Shown piece by piece: positions 30,439 to 42,300 of a stretch of 64,000 bases of DNA (position 1 is the stretch's first letter; the number at the start of each line of letters is the position of its first letter). Made by a program: the position numbers and the translations under genes. The stretch is from Pseudomonas lopnurensis (GTDB lineage Bacteria > Pseudomonadota > Gammaproteobacteria > Pseudomonadales > Pseudomonadaceae): positions 88,788 through 152,787 of the forward strand of contig NZ_JADDIX010000098.1 of assembly GCF_015070855.1 (NCBI RefSeq). The letters run 5' to 3'. The notes beneath the pieces were generated by a model. The model was not told where the DNA came from. It saw nothing but the letters and a program-made list of their open reading frames with translations, and ran no database searches.

Positions 30439-31620
30439 ATGGCTTGGAATGAGCCGGGTGGCAACTCGAACAACCAGGATCCCTGGGGCAGTGGTGGCGG
30501 CGGCCGTCGTGGTGGCGGTGGTGGCGACCAGAAAGGCCCGCCGGATCTCGATGAGGCGTTCCGCAAGCTGCAGGACAGCCTGAACGGCATGTTCGGCGGC
30601 AAGAAGCGTGGCGGCGGCAATAACTTCGGTGGCGGCGGCAAGCGCGGCGGTTTCGGCCTGGTCTGGATCGCCCTGGTCGTGCTGCTGGTTGTTTGGCTGT
30701 TCAATGCCATCTACATCGTCGACGAGCAGGAGCAGGCCGTGGTGCTGCGCTTCGGCAAGTACCACGAGACGGTGGGGCCGGGCCTGAACATCTACATCCC
30801 GCCGATCGATCGCAAGTTCCAGGAGAACGTCACCCGCGAGCGTTCCTACAGCAAGCAGGGGCAGATGCTCACCGAGGATGAGAACATCATCGAGGTGCCG
30901 CTCACCGTTCAGTACAAGATCAGCAACCTGCAATCTTTCGTGCTCAACGTCGATCAGCCGGAAGTCAGCCTGCAGCACGCCACCGACAGCGCCGTGCGCC
31001 ACGTGGTCGGCTCGACCGCGATGGATCAGGTGCTGACCGAGGGCCGCGAGGCCATGGCCGGCGAGGTCAAGGAGCGCCTGCAGCGTTTCCTCGACAACTA
31101 CGGCACCGGCATCATCGTCACCCAGGTCAACCTGCAGAGTGCGGCGGCCCCGCGTGAAGTCCAGGAAGCCTTCGATGACGTGATCCGCGCCCGCGAAGAC
31201 GAGCAGCGCGAGAAGAACCAGGCCGAATCCTACGCCAACGGGGTGATTCCGGAAGCGCGCGGTCAGGCCCAGCGCATGCTGGAAGAGGCCAGCGGTTATC
31301 GTGACGCGGTGATTTCCCGCGCCCAGGGTGAGGCCGATCGCTTCAGCAAGCTGGTCGCCGAGTACCGCAAGGCCCCGGAGGTCACGCGCGAGCGTCTGTA
31401 TCTGGAAACCATTCAGGAAGTCATGAGCAATACCAGCAAGGTCATGGTCACCGGCGAAAGCGGGCAGAACCTGCTCTATCTGCCGCTGGACAAGATGGTC
31501 AACGGTCGTGGCGCCAGCACGCCGGCGCCTGCCGGGGTGGCTTCGGGTGCCGCGGCGCAGGGCACGCGTCTGCCGCAGGAGCTGGATCCGCGTGAAGTTC
31601 GTACGAGGGAGAGTCGCTGA
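30439..31620 (+). CDS. hflK: FtsH modulator HflK
   Basis: A 393-residue inner-membrane SPFH/Band 7 protein. The first 72 residues are rich in Gly, Arg and Asn, followed by one membrane segment (about 73-93) and the SPFH domain (EQAVVLRFGKYHETVGPGLNIYIP). The C-terminal helical part is rich in Ala and Glu. HflK and HflC form a large periplasmic cage around FtsH that limits degradation of membrane proteins. ATG at 30439 has GGAG 8 bases upstream; the Met 4 codons earlier has none. It overlaps hflC by one base. Confidence 0.96.
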   Translation: MAWNEPGGNSNNQDPWGSGGGGRRGGGGGDQKGPPDLDEAFRKLQDSLNGMFGGKKRGGGNNFGGGGKRGGFGLVWIALVVLLVVWLFNAIYIVDEQEQAVVLRFGKYHETVGPGLNIYIPPIDRKFQENVTRERSYSKQGQMLTEDENIIEVPLTVQYKISNLQSFVLNVDQPEVSLQHATDSAVRHVVGSTAMDQVLTEGREAMAGEVKERLQRFLDNYGTGIIVTQVNLQSAAAPREVQEAFDDVIRAREDEQREKNQAESYANGVIPEARGQAQRMLEEASGYRDAVISRAQGEADRFSKLVAEYRKAPEVTRERLYLETIQEVMSNTSKVMVTGESGQNLLYLPLDKMVNGRGASTPAPAGVASGAAAQGTRLPQELDPREVRTRESR

Positions 31621-32486
31621 TGAGCAATAAATCCCTTACGGCCCTGATCGTGGGTGTGGTGCTGGCGCTGGTTCTGTGGAACAGCTTCTATATCGTCTCG
31701 CAGACCGAACGCGCCGTGCTGCTGCGCTTCGGCCGGATCGTCGAGCCTGACGTGAAGCCGGGCCTGCACATGAAGATTCCGTACGTGAACAGCGTACGCA
31801 AGTTCGATGCGCGGCTGTTGACGCTGGATACCAACACCTCCCGCTTCCTGACCCTGGAGAAGAAGGCGCTGATGGTGGACTCCTATGCCAAGTGGCGGGT
31901 GGACGATGCCGAGCGCTTCTACACCGCGACGTCCGGCATGAAGCAGATCGCCGACGAGCGCCTGGCACGGCGCCTCGAGGCGGCGCTGCGCGACCAGTTC
32001 GGTAAGCGCACCCTGCACGAATCGGTGTCCGGGCAGCGCGACGAGCTGATGGCGCAGGTCACCAACAGCCTGAACCGCGCTGCGCAGCAGGAGCTGGGCA
32101 TCGAGGTGGTGGACGTGCGGGTCAAGGGCATCGACCTGCCGCGCGAAGTCAATCGCAGCGTATTCGAGCGGATGAGCTCCGAGCGCGAGCGTGAGGCGCG
32201 CGAGCACCGCGCCAAGGGTAAGGAGCTGGCCGAAGGTATTCGTGCCGATGCCGATCGCCAGCGTCGCGTACTGCTTGCCGAGGCCTTCCGCGAGGCCGAG
32301 GAGATGCGCGGTGACGGCGATGCGCAGGCCGCGTCGATCTATGCCGCCGCCTACGGTCAGGATCAGGAGTTCTACTCCTTCCACCGCAGCCTGCAGGCGT
32401 ACCGCGAAAGCTTCGCCAGTAAGGAAGACGTCCTGGTGCTCGATCCCAAGAGCGATTTCTTCCGCTATCTGGAGAACAGCAAGTAG
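31620..32486 (+). CDS. hflC: FtsH modulator HflC
   Basis: A 288-residue partner of HflK. One N-terminal membrane segment ([21 protein letters not shown]) precedes the SPFH domain ([27 protein letters not shown]). A long helical stretch ([28 protein letters not shown]) and the motif [23 protein letters not shown] complete it. Its ATG shares one base with the hflK stop. An intrinsic terminator follows 85 bases later. Confidence 0.96.
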   Translation: MSNKSLTALIVGVVLALVLWNSFYIVSQTERAVLLRFGRIVEPDVKPGLHMKIPYVNSVRKFDARLLTLDTNTSRFLTLEKKALMVDSYAKWRVDDAERFYTATSGMKQIADERLARRLEAALRDQFGKRTLHESVSGQRDELMAQVTNSLNRAAQQELGIEVVDVRVKGIDLPREVNRSVFERMSSEREREAREHRAKGKELAEGIRADADRQRRVLLAEAFREAEEMRGDGDAQAASIYAAAYGQDQEFYSFHRSLQAYRESFASKEDVLVLDPKSDFFRYLENSK

Positions 32487-32571
32487 CGCTTCGTGGCGCC
32501 TGGCAGGGCCACCCGGCGGCGCGATGCCGCCCGCCGGGTGACCCGTCGGCAAAACATTGCTATGATCCGCC

Positions 32572-32596
32572 AGCCGGGGAAATCCCGGCTTTTTTG
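32572..32596 (+). terminator. Rho-independent terminator after hflC
   Basis: AGCCGGG-GAAAT-CCCGGCT followed by six T residues: a textbook intrinsic terminator closing the hflX-hflK-hflC unit. A TATGAT box lies 11 bases upstream at 32561, so transcripts from that site, if real, would begin at the hairpin. Confidence 0.9.
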
Positions 32597-32770
32597 CGTC
32601 TGTACCCCTTGGGGTGCGGGCGATCCCAGGCATGCAGTGGCCATGCCGATCCCCCTGCGGGCATGGCTCGGATGCCATGGTTCGAATACAACTGCACGCA
32701 ACCGGAGGCCAGCCCAGGCTGCTGCCGCGGTTTTCGTCTGGGCTTACCGGAACGAGAGGTGATTTCGCGA

Positions 32771-35342
<2,572 letters not shown>

Positions 35343-35362
35343 TGTAGGTTGCCGTCTGCACG

Positions 35363-35390
35363 GAGACCGCCTTCGGGCGGTCTCTTGCTG
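35363..35390 (+). terminator. Terminator of purA
   Basis: GAGACCGCC-TTCG-GGCGGTCTC is a 9-bp perfect stem with a UUCG tetraloop, followed by TTGCTGT, 20 bases after the purA stop. Confidence 0.85.
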
Positions 35391-35455
35391 TCTGGGATAT
35401 GAGAAGGAGGCGTCCGCCATGGCGGGCGGCAAGGTGCAGGATGGTGCAAGGGCTC

Positions 35456-35511
35456 GTAGAGTGGACTTCAGCCCGCCGGCGGCGGTCAGCGTGGGCTAAA
35501 GCCCACCCTAC
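35456..35511. repeat. GTAGAGTGGACTTCAGCCC...GGGCTAAAGCCCACCCTAC repeat
   Basis: An inverted repeat of the GTAGGGTGGGCTTCAGCCC subfamily, also used as the core of composite repeat A after mutL. It lies between purA and tRNA-Leu. Confidence 0.7.
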
Positions 35512-35540
35512 AGTACTAGTGTTGGGGTGGCCAGGAATCC

Positions 35541-35594
35541 GTAGGGTGGGCTTCAGCCCACCAGTGGCGGCCAAGCATGGGCCTAAAGCCCGTG
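35541..35594. repeat. Second GTAGGGTGGGCTTCAGCCCACC repeat
   Basis: A direct neighbour of the 35456-35511 element, starting GTAGGGTGGGCTTCAGCCCACC and ending GGGCCTAAAGCCCGTG; the right end is degraded. The 100 bases between it and the tRNA-Leu terminator show no gene. Confidence 0.65.
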
Positions 35595-35711
35595 TCCCCG
35601 GCAAGGCAAAAGCATTGCCCTGTGTCGGATAAACCACGGCGCAGCGGGCTTCACACCAGAACCTGGCCCTGCACGTTGCCTTGCGGCCAGCTACGCAATC
35701 GGCGGGCATAA

Positions 35712-35738
35712 AAAAACCGAGCCAGAGGCTCGGTTTTT
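35712..35738 (-). terminator. Terminator of tRNA-Leu
   Basis: AAAAACCGAGCC-AGA-GGCTCGGTTTTT is a symmetric 12-bp stem including A/T tracts, so it can terminate in both directions. It lies 10 bases past the tRNA 3' end. Confidence 0.9.
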
Positions 35739-35747
35739 CTTGAAGAG

Positions 35748-35834
35748 TGGTGCCCAGGAGAAGACTCGAACTTCCACGGTGTTGCCACCGCTAGGACCTG
35801 AACCTAGTGCGTCTACCAATTCCGCCACCTGGGC
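35748..35834 (-). tRNA. tRNA-Leu (CAG anticodon)
   Basis: The minus strand reads GCCCAGGTGGCGGAATTGG at the 5' end and CCTGGGCACCA at the 3' end, with CCA encoded; the 7-bp acceptor stem pairs fully. The anticodon stem CTAGG/CCTAG encloses TTCAGGT, giving anticodon CAG. The long variable arm and 87-base length are those of a class II leucine tRNA. It lies opposite to purA and rnr. Confidence 0.95.
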
Positions 35835-35897
35835 ACGGGAAACGATGATACTTGGCCGTTTCCGTGTTACAACGTCTACCAGACATTGTGGGCGCGA

Positions 35898-35926
35898 ACT
35901 ATACGGCCGAGGTTTGACCTTGTAAA
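35898..35926 (-). promoter_or_regulatory. Sigma70 promoter of tRNA-Leu
   Basis: On the minus strand TTTACA (35926-35921) and TATAGT (35903-35898) are separated by 17 bases, about 64 bases before the tRNA 5' end. Confidence 0.7.
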
Positions 35927-36038
35927 CCCCTGATGATGAAAAATAATTCGCGTGAAAGCTGCCGCCAGGGAGCGATTCGCGCTTCAATAGATATAGGACG
36001 TTCTGTCTCTATAAATGAATGAAAGGTGACATCTCTTA

Positions 36039-38567
36039 ATGGCCGATTGGCAATCCCTCGATCCCGAGGCCGCTCGCGAAGCGGAAAAGTACGAAAACCC
36101 CATTCCCAGCCGCGAGCTGATCCTTCAGCACTTGAGCGAGCGCGGCTCGCCCGCCGCCCGTGAGCAGCTGGTCGAGGAGTTCGGGCTTGTCTCCGAAGAA
36201 GACATCGAAGCGCTGCGCCGCCGCTTGCGGGCCATGGAGCGCGATGGCCAACTGATCTATACCCGGCGCGGCACCTATGCCCCGGTGGACAAGCTGGACC
36301 TGGTCTGCGGTCGCGTCAGCGGCCATCGTGACGGTTTCGGCTTTCTGATTCCCGACGACGGCAGCGACGACCTGTTCCTCAGCCCGGCACAGATGCGCCT
36401 GGTCTTCGATGGCGACCGCTGCCTGGCGCGGGTTGCCGGCCTGGATCGACGCGGTCGCCGCGAGGGCGCGATCGTCGAGGTGATCAGCCGCGCCCATGAG
36501 AGCATCGTCGGGCGCTACCACATCGAGAGCGATGTCGGTTTCGTCATCCCCGACAACCCCAAGATCCAGCAGGAAGTGCTGGTCACGCCGGGGCGTGCGC
36601 TGAACGCCAAGCCCGGCCAGTTCGTCGAGGTGAAGATCACCCATTGGCCGACCCAGCGCTTCCAGCCGCAGGGCGACATCGTCGAGGTGATCGGCAACTA
36701 CATGGCGCCGGGCATGGAAATCGACGTGGCGCTGCGCAGCTTCGACATCCCGCATGTCTGGCCGCAGGCGGTGCTCAAGGAGGCGTCCCGGCTCAAGCCC
36801 GAGGTGGAGGAGAAGGACAAGCTCAAGCGCGTCGACCTGCGCCACCTGCCCTTCGTCACCATCGACGGCGAGGATGCCAGGGACTTCGACGACGCGGTCT
36901 ATTGCGAGAAGCCCGGCGGCTGGAAGCTGCTGACCGGCGGCTTCCGCCTGTACGTCGCCATCGCCGACGTTTCGCACTACGTCAAGGTCGGTTCGGCGCT
37001 GGACAAGGAGGCCGAGGTGCGCGGCAACTCGGTGTACTTCCCCGAGCGGGTGGTGCCGATGCTGCCCGAAGAGCTGTCCAACGGCCTGTGTTCGCTGAAC
37101 CCCCACGTGGATCGCCTGGCGATGGTCTGCGAGATCACCCTGAGCAAGTCGGGCAAGATGACCGACTACCAGTTCTACGAGGCGGTGATCCATTCCCATG
37201 CGCGGCTGACCTACAACAAGGTCAGTTGCATGCTCGAGCAGCCCCGCTCCGCCGAGGGCAGGCGACTGAGCGCCGAGTACGCCGAAGTGCTGCCGCACCT
37301 CAAGCAGCTGTACGCGCTGTACAAGGTGCTGCTCAAGGCGCGCCATACCCGCGGTGCGATCGATTTCGAGACCCAGGAGACGCGCATCGTCTTCGGCGCC
37401 GACCGCAAGATCGACGAGATCAAGCCGACCGAGCGCAACGACGCGCACAAGCTGATCGAAGAGTGCATGCTCTGCGCCAACGTCGCCACCGCGGCGTTCC
37501 TGCAGAAGCACGACATCCCCGCACTGTATCGCGTGCACGACGGGCCGCCGCTGGAGCGCCAGGAAAAACTGCGCGCCTTCCTCGGCGAGCTGGGGCTCAG
37601 CCTGCACAAGGGCAAGGAAGGCCCGACGCCGAAGGATTACCAGGCGCTGCTGGAGCGCATCCAGGGGCGGCCGGATTTCCACGTGATCCAGACGGTCATG
37701 CTGCGCTCGCTGAGCCAGGCGGTCTACAGTGCCGACAACCACGGCCATTTCGGCCTGAACTACGAGGCCTACGCGCACTTCACCTCGCCGATCCGGCGCT
37801 ATCCGGACCTGCTGGTGCATCGCGCCATTCGCAGCGTCATCCGTTCCCGGCGCGATACCCCGCACGTGCGCCGCGAAGGCGCGACGAGCATGCCCAAGGC
37901 GCGTATCTATCCGTACGACGAGGCCGCGCTGGAGCAACTGGGCGAGCAGTGCTCGATGACCGAACGCCGCGCCGACGAGGCGACGCGCGACGTGGTCAAC
38001 TGGCTCAAGTGCGAGTTCATGAAGGACCGCGTCGGCGAAACCTTCCCGGGCGTGATCACTGCGGTGACCGGTTTCGGCCTGTTCGTCGAGCTGACCGACA
38101 TCTATGTCGAAGGCCTGGTGCACGTCACCGCGATGCCTGGCGATTACTATCACTTCGATCCGCTGCACCATCGCCTGTCCGGCGAGCGCAGCGGTCGCAG
38201 CTTCCGCCTGGGCGACAGCGTCGAGGTGCGCGTCATGCGGGTGGATCTCGACGAGCGCAAGATCGATTTCGAGCTGATCAGCGGCGGCAGCAAGGCCTCC
38301 GGCGAGGATCGCAAGCGTGACGGCAAGGCTGAGCGGCAGCCGGGCGGTCGCGGCGCGCGGGCGACTCAGGAGTCCGGCAATGCCGATGTCCGCAAGAGTC
38401 GCGAACTGAAGAAGGCGCTGCTGGACGAGGCCAAGAGTGCCAAGGGCGGCAAGGCGTCGGCCGGCAAGCCCAGGCGTGGCGCAGCCAAGCCCAAGGCGGA
38501 CGGCAAGTCGGCGAGCAAGCCGGTCGCCAGCGGTTCGGGCCCCAGAAAGCGCAAGGCCAAGTCATGA
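36039..38567 (+). CDS. rnr: Ribonuclease R
   Basis: An 842-residue processive 3'-5' exoribonuclease for structured RNA. Order: N-terminal winged helix (SRELILQHLSERGSPAAREQL), cold-shock domains, then the RNB catalytic domain with DGEDARDFDDAVYCE (metal-binding aspartates) and HFTSPIRRYPDLLVHRAI. An S1 domain follows (GVITAVTGFGLFVELTDIYVEGLVHV), and a Lys-rich tail after about residue 755. GAAAGG lies upstream of the ATG. It overlaps rlmB by 4 bases. Confidence 0.97.
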   Translation: MADWQSLDPEAAREAEKYENPIPSRELILQHLSERGSPAAREQLVEEFGLVSEEDIEALRRRLRAMERDGQLIYTRRGTYAPVDKLDLVCGRVSGHRDGFGFLIPDDGSDDLFLSPAQMRLVFDGDRCLARVAGLDRRGRREGAIVEVISRAHESIVGRYHIESDVGFVIPDNPKIQQEVLVTPGRALNAKPGQFVEVKITHWPTQRFQPQGDIVEVIGNYMAPGMEIDVALRSFDIPHVWPQAVLKEASRLKPEVEEKDKLKRVDLRHLPFVTIDGEDARDFDDAVYCEKPGGWKLLTGGFRLYVAIADVSHYVKVGSALDKEAEVRGNSVYFPERVVPMLPEELSNGLCSLNPHVDRLAMVCEITLSKSGKMTDYQFYEAVIHSHARLTYNKVSCMLEQPRSAEGRRLSAEYAEVLPHLKQLYALYKVLLKARHTRGAIDFETQETRIVFGADRKIDEIKPTERNDAHKLIEECMLCANVATAAFLQKHDIPALYRVHDGPPLERQEKLRAFLGELGLSLHKGKEGPTPKDYQALLERIQGRPDFHVIQTVMLRSLSQAVYSADNHGHFGLNYEAYAHFTSPIRRYPDLLVHRAIRSVIRSRRDTPHVRREGATSMPKARIYPYDEAALEQLGEQCSMTERRADEATRDVVNWLKCEFMKDRVGETFPGVITAVTGFGLFVELTDIYVEGLVHVTAMPGDYYHFDPLHHRLSGERSGRSFRLGDSVEVRVMRVDLDERKIDFELISGGSKASGEDRKRDGKAERQPGGRGARATQESGNADVRKSRELKKALLDEAKSAKGGKASAGKPRRGAAKPKADGKSASKPVASGSGPRKRKAKS

Positions 38568-39319
38568 GTCAGCTGGAGAAGATCTACGGCCTGCACGCCG
38601 TGGAGGCGCTGCTGCGCCATCATCCGAAGCGCGTCAAGCAGGTCTGGTTGGCCGAAGGGCGGGGCGATCCGCGGGTCCAGGCCGTGCTGGAGCTGGCAGC
38701 CCAGGCGCGTGTGCGGGTCGGGCAATGCGAGCGGCGCGAAATGGACGCCTGGGTCGAGGGCGTGCACCAGGGCGTCATCGCCGAGGTCAGCCCCAGCCAG
38801 GTCTGGGGCGAGGCGATGCTCGAAGAACTGCTCGATCGTGCCGAGGGGCCGCCGCTGTTGCTGGTCCTCGATGGTGTCACCGACCCGCATAACCTCGGTG
38901 CCTGCCTGCGTACCGCCGATGCCGCCGGCGCGCTGGCGGTGATCGTGCCCAAGGACAAGTCCGCGACGCTCAATGCCACGGTGCGCAAGGTCGCCTGTGG
39001 CGCCGCCGAGGTGATTCCACTGGTGGCGGTGACCAATCTGGCGCGCACGCTGGAGAAGCTGCAGCAGCGCGGCCTGTGGATCGTCGGTACCGCCGGCGAG
39101 GCCGAGCAGGAACTCTATGCGCAGGACCTCAGCGGTCCGATCGTGCTGGTCATGGGTGCCGAGGGCAAGGGCATGCGGCGCCTGACCCGCGAGCACTGCG
39201 ACTACCTGGTGCGTCTGCCCATGGCTGGCAGCGTCAGCAGCCTGAATGTTTCGGTCGCCACTGGCGTCTGCCTGTTCGAGGCGTTGCGCCAGCGCAAGGC
39301 GGGTGCGGCGCCGGTCTGA
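38564..39319 (+). CDS. rlmB: 23S rRNA (Gm2251) 2'-O-methyltransferase
   Basis: A 251-residue SpoU-class knotted methyltransferase. The N-terminal substrate domain (KIYGLHAVEALLRHHPKRV) is followed by the SPOUT domain with LVLDGVTDPHNLGACLRTADAAG, VMGAEGKGMRRLTREHCD and PMAGSVSSLNVSVATG. It modifies the peptidyl-transferase region of 23S rRNA. The start overlaps the end of rnr (ATGA), suggesting coupled translation. Confidence 0.96.
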   Translation: MSQLEKIYGLHAVEALLRHHPKRVKQVWLAEGRGDPRVQAVLELAAQARVRVGQCERREMDAWVEGVHQGVIAEVSPSQVWGEAMLEELLDRAEGPPLLLVLDGVTDPHNLGACLRTADAAGALAVIVPKDKSATLNATVRKVACGAAEVIPLVAVTNLARTLEKLQQRGLWIVGTAGEAEQELYAQDLSGPIVLVMGAEGKGMRRLTREHCDYLVRLPMAGSVSSLNVSVATGVCLFEALRQRKAGAAPV

Positions 39320-39512
39320 TCATCCGCGTTCGTCCCGGCGGGCGGCAGGCGTTCGCGCCGGCTGAAACGGATCGCCCTTTTCGTGGTCAATCGCTGTCCA
39401 GTGCCTGGCCGCTGGCAGCGGCTTCTCCTGTTTGCTGGAACAGTTCCCGGATGCTGCCGGAGCCGTCCGGAGTGTTCGTTACGTGGCGTCAGGCTCGTAC
39501 CATGGAGGTTGT

Positions 39513-41693
39513 ATGCGGCAACGCCCGTCTTTCGAAAGCCTGTTTCGGCATTCCCCCAATGCTTATGTGCTGCTCGACCCGGAACTGGTCATCCTGGATG
39601 CCAATCCTGCCTACCTGACGCTCACCGGCCGTCAGCTCGAAGACATTCGCGGCCAGCGCCTGCACGAGGCGTTCGCCGCCGACCCGCAACATCCGGAGTC
39701 GACCCATGTCCAGGAGTTGCTGGATTCGCTCGCCCGCGCGCTCAGCCGCAGGGCTGTCGACTCGCTGCCGGTCATTCGCTATTCCCTCGTGCGCCGGACG
39801 CCGCACGGGCCGGTCAGCGAGGATCGCTACTGGAGCGCCACCCACACGCCGATCCTGGGCGAGCAGGGCGAGGTCGTCGCGATCCTGCAGCATACCTCGG
39901 ATATCACCGAGCTGATGAAGGATTCGCTGCGCCGCCCCGGCGCTGGCCGGCAGCCGGTGCAGCAGCTCGAGCAGGGCGTGATGTCGCGGGCCAGGCTGTT
40001 GCAGGCCGAAGGCATCCAGTTGCGGCGGCTGTTCGCCCAGGCGCCGGGCTTCGTCTGTTTCCTGCGCGGGCCGGGGCATGTCTTCGAGCTGGTCAATGAT
40101 GCCTATCGACGCCTGATCGGCCCGCGTCAACTGCTCGGCAAGACGGTCCGCGAAGGGCTGCCGGAACTCGAGGCGCAGGGAATCTTCGAGCTGCTCGATG
40201 AGGTCTACGCCACGGGCGAGCCTTATATCGGCAAGCAGGTATCGCTTTTGCTGCAGCGCCAGCCTGGCGCGGCGGCGGAAAAGGTGATCGTGGATTTCGT
40301 TCTGCAGCCGATCATCGAGCGTGATGGCGAGGTTTTCGGCATCTTCGTCCAGGGCCAGGACGTGACCGAGCAGCAGCGTAACGAGCAGGAGCTGCGCGTC
40401 TATCGCGAGCACCTCGAAGAGCTGGTGCGCGAGCGAACCCGGGCATTGCAGCAGAGCGAGACGGAACGCCAGGCGACCGAAAAGGCGCTGCTGCAGGCGC
40501 AGAAGCTCGAGGCGGTGGGCAAGCTCACCGGGGGCATCGCCCATGACTTCAACAACATGCTGCAGATCATCGGCGGCAACCTGCAGTTGCTGCGACGCAG
40601 CCTCGGCAGCGACGAGACCGCGCTACGGCGCCTGGACTCGGCGGTCAGCGGGGTGGAGAGGGGCGCGCGTCTGGCCTCGCAACTGCTGGCATTCGCCAGT
40701 CGGCAGCCCTTGCAGCCGCAGCCGGTCCAGATGGACCGCTTGCTCGGGCAGATGCACGAGCTGCTCAATGGCGCGCTGGGCTCAGCCGTTCGGGTCGAGC
40801 TGGACGCCGCAGACGACCTTTGGCCGGTTTTCGCCGATGTCGGCAACCTGCAGAGCGTCGTGCTCAATCTCGCAGCCAATGCGCGTGACGCGATGGCGGG
40901 CAGCGGCACGCTGCTTATCCGGCTGGCCAATTGCACGCTGGATGATTCCGGGCTTCCGGGGGCAGAGGTGGAGGCGGGCGATTACGTGCGGTTGAGCGTC
41001 GTCGATCAGGGCGGTGGCATGAGCGCCGATGTCCGTGTCCGCGCGTTCGAGCCGTTTTTCACCACCAAGCGGCAGAGCAATGCCTCCGGGCTCGGGTTGA
41101 GCATGGTCTACGGCTTCGTCAGGCAGAGTGGCGGCTTCGTCACGCTGGAGAGCGAAGAGGGTGGGGGAACCGCCGTGCATGTCCATTTGCCGCGCGGCGC
41201 TGCCGCGGCGGATCGGGCCAACGGCCAGCCAGCCGGGCAGCGTATGTCTACCGAGGAGAGCGACGAGACAAGCCATTCGGTCCGTGAGCCGGTTGGTGCG
41301 CAGAGCGGTGCGGGCTTGAGGATCCTTTTCGTCGAGGACGATCCGACGCTGCGCATGCTGACCGGCGAGGTGATGCTCGAGCTCGGCCACCAGGTGGAGC
41401 TCAGCGAGACGGCCGAGGAAGCGCTGCAATGCCTTGAGCGGCAGGCATTCGATGTACTGCTGACCGATGTCGGGCTGGCGGGCATGGACGGGGTCGAGCT
41501 GGTGAAGCAGGCGGGGGCGCGCCATCCGCAGCTCTCGCTGGTGATCGCCTCGGGTTATGCGGTGGATGCCGCCGAGATTGGCCTGAACCGGCTGCGCACG
41601 ATGCTCAAGCCCTATGATATCCATCAGGTGCGCGATCTGCTCGACGCGATCCAGGCCGAGCGCGTCGAATCGGGCGGCGAAACGACTGGTTAA
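39513..41693 (+). CDS. PAS-containing hybrid sensor histidine kinase/receiver
   Basis: A 726-residue protein with no membrane segment. PAS 1 is at about 5-130 (FRHSPNAYVLLDPELVILDANPAY) and PAS 2 at about 172-288. A coiled coil (290-335) leads to HisKA with GGIAHDFNNML, where His344 is phosphorylated. HATPase follows (LNLAANARDAM, then SGLGLSMVYGFVRQSGG). A C-terminal receiver starts near 604, with phospho-accepting Asp652 in LLTDVGLAGMDG. GGAGG lies close before the ATG at 39513. It is a cytoplasmic sensor of unknown signal, with no DNA-binding partner nearby. It lies between rlmB and rpsF. Confidence 0.9.
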   Translation: MRQRPSFESLFRHSPNAYVLLDPELVILDANPAYLTLTGRQLEDIRGQRLHEAFAADPQHPESTHVQELLDSLARALSRRAVDSLPVIRYSLVRRTPHGPVSEDRYWSATHTPILGEQGEVVAILQHTSDITELMKDSLRRPGAGRQPVQQLEQGVMSRARLLQAEGIQLRRLFAQAPGFVCFLRGPGHVFELVNDAYRRLIGPRQLLGKTVREGLPELEAQGIFELLDEVYATGEPYIGKQVSLLLQRQPGAAAEKVIVDFVLQPIIERDGEVFGIFVQGQDVTEQQRNEQELRVYREHLEELVRERTRALQQSETERQATEKALLQAQKLEAVGKLTGGIAHDFNNMLQIIGGNLQLLRRSLGSDETALRRLDSAVSGVERGARLASQLLAFASRQPLQPQPVQMDRLLGQMHELLNGALGSAVRVELDAADDLWPVFADVGNLQSVVLNLAANARDAMAGSGTLLIRLANCTLDDSGLPGAEVEAGDYVRLSVVDQGGGMSADVRVRAFEPFFTTKRQSNASGLGLSMVYGFVRQSGGFVTLESEEGGGTAVHVHLPRGAAAADRANGQPAGQRMSTEESDETSHSVREPVGAQSGAGLRILFVEDDPTLRMLTGEVMLELGHQVELSETAEEALQCLERQAFDVLLTDVGLAGMDGVELVKQAGARHPQLSLVIASGYAVDAAEIGLNRLRTMLKPYDIHQVRDLLDAIQAERVESGGETTG

Positions 41694-41710
41694 ATATTCA
41701 CCAATTCGCC

Positions 41711-41739
41711 TTGCGCCGCTGTCGGCCCTTCTCTAGAAT
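41711..41739 (+). promoter_or_regulatory. Sigma70 promoter of the rpsF operon
   Basis: TTGCGC (41711-41716) and TAGAAT (41734-41739) are separated by exactly 17 bases. This would start transcription near 41746, giving an rpsF leader of about 110 bases. Confidence 0.75.
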
Positions 41740-41811
41740 GGCGCCCCTTGCCCGGATGGCAGGCGTTTGCGCGTCCCTTCAGCCGGCAAGACAACAAGTC
41801 ATTCACTCCTT

Positions 41812-41834
41812 GCCTGACCGCATCGTCGGCAGGC
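41812..41834 (+). promoter_or_regulatory. Hairpin in the rpsF leader, possible S6-S18 autoregulatory site
   Basis: GCCTG...CAGGC with inner CCG/CGG pairing forms a stem-loop about 20 bases before the rpsF ATG. Many rpsF leaders carry a conserved structure with a CCG trinucleotide bound by the S6-S18 complex. The resemblance is suggestive only. Confidence 0.35.
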
Positions 41835-41855
41835 TGCAACCCGTAAGGAGCAGTT

Positions 41856-42272
41856 ATGCGTCATTACGAAATCATCTTTCTGGTTCATCCGGACCAGAGC
41901 GAGCAGGTCGGCGGCATGGTGGAGCGTTACACCAAGCTGATCGAAGAAGACGGCGGCAAGATCCACCGCCTGGAAGACTGGGGCCGTCGTCAGCTGGCTT
42001 ATGCCATCAACAACGTGCACAAGGCTCACTACGTGATGCTGAACGTCGAGTGCAGCGGCAAGGCCCTGGCCGAGCTGGAAGACAACTTCCGCTACAACGA
42101 TGCCGTCATCCGCAACCTGATCATTCGTCGCGACGAAGCCGTGACCGAGCAGTCCGAAATGCTCAAGGCTGAGGAAAACCGTAGCGAACGCCGCGAGCGT
42201 CGTGATCGCCCTGAAAACACTGACGGCTCCAGCGAGAGCGACAGTGACAGCGATAACAACGCTGACGAGTAA
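41856..42272 (+). CDS. rpsF: 30S ribosomal protein S6
   Basis: A 138-residue protein that pairs with S18 on the platform of the small subunit. [24 protein letters not shown] and [22 protein letters not shown] are typical. The C-terminal tail is acidic and Ser-rich ([14 protein letters not shown]), where RimK-type ligases add glutamates in other bacteria. TAAGGAG precedes the ATG. First gene of rpsF-rpsR-DUF2232-rplI. Confidence 0.98.
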   Translation: MRHYEIIFLVHPDQSEQVGGMVERYTKLIEEDGGKIHRLEDWGRRQLAYAINNVHKAHYVMLNVECSGKALAELEDNFRYNDAVIRNLIIRRDEAVTEQSEMLKAEENRSERRERRDRPENTDGSSESDSDSDNNADE

Positions 42273-42300
42273 TCCACGGATCTATTGAGGAGCCTATTTC

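Noticed and set aside
32561..32566. TATGAT as the promoter of hisZ
   Set aside because: It would start RNA at an intrinsic terminator hairpin and has no good -35 box; the resemblance may be chance.
35748..35834. tRNA-Leu as an integration site with an island
   Set aside because: No integrase, no duplicated tRNA 3' end and no foreign-looking genes were seen on either side within the window.
36036..38171. A 711-residue minus-strand open frame opposite rnr
   Set aside because: It is antisense to ribonuclease R with no family motif; a codon-bias artefact.
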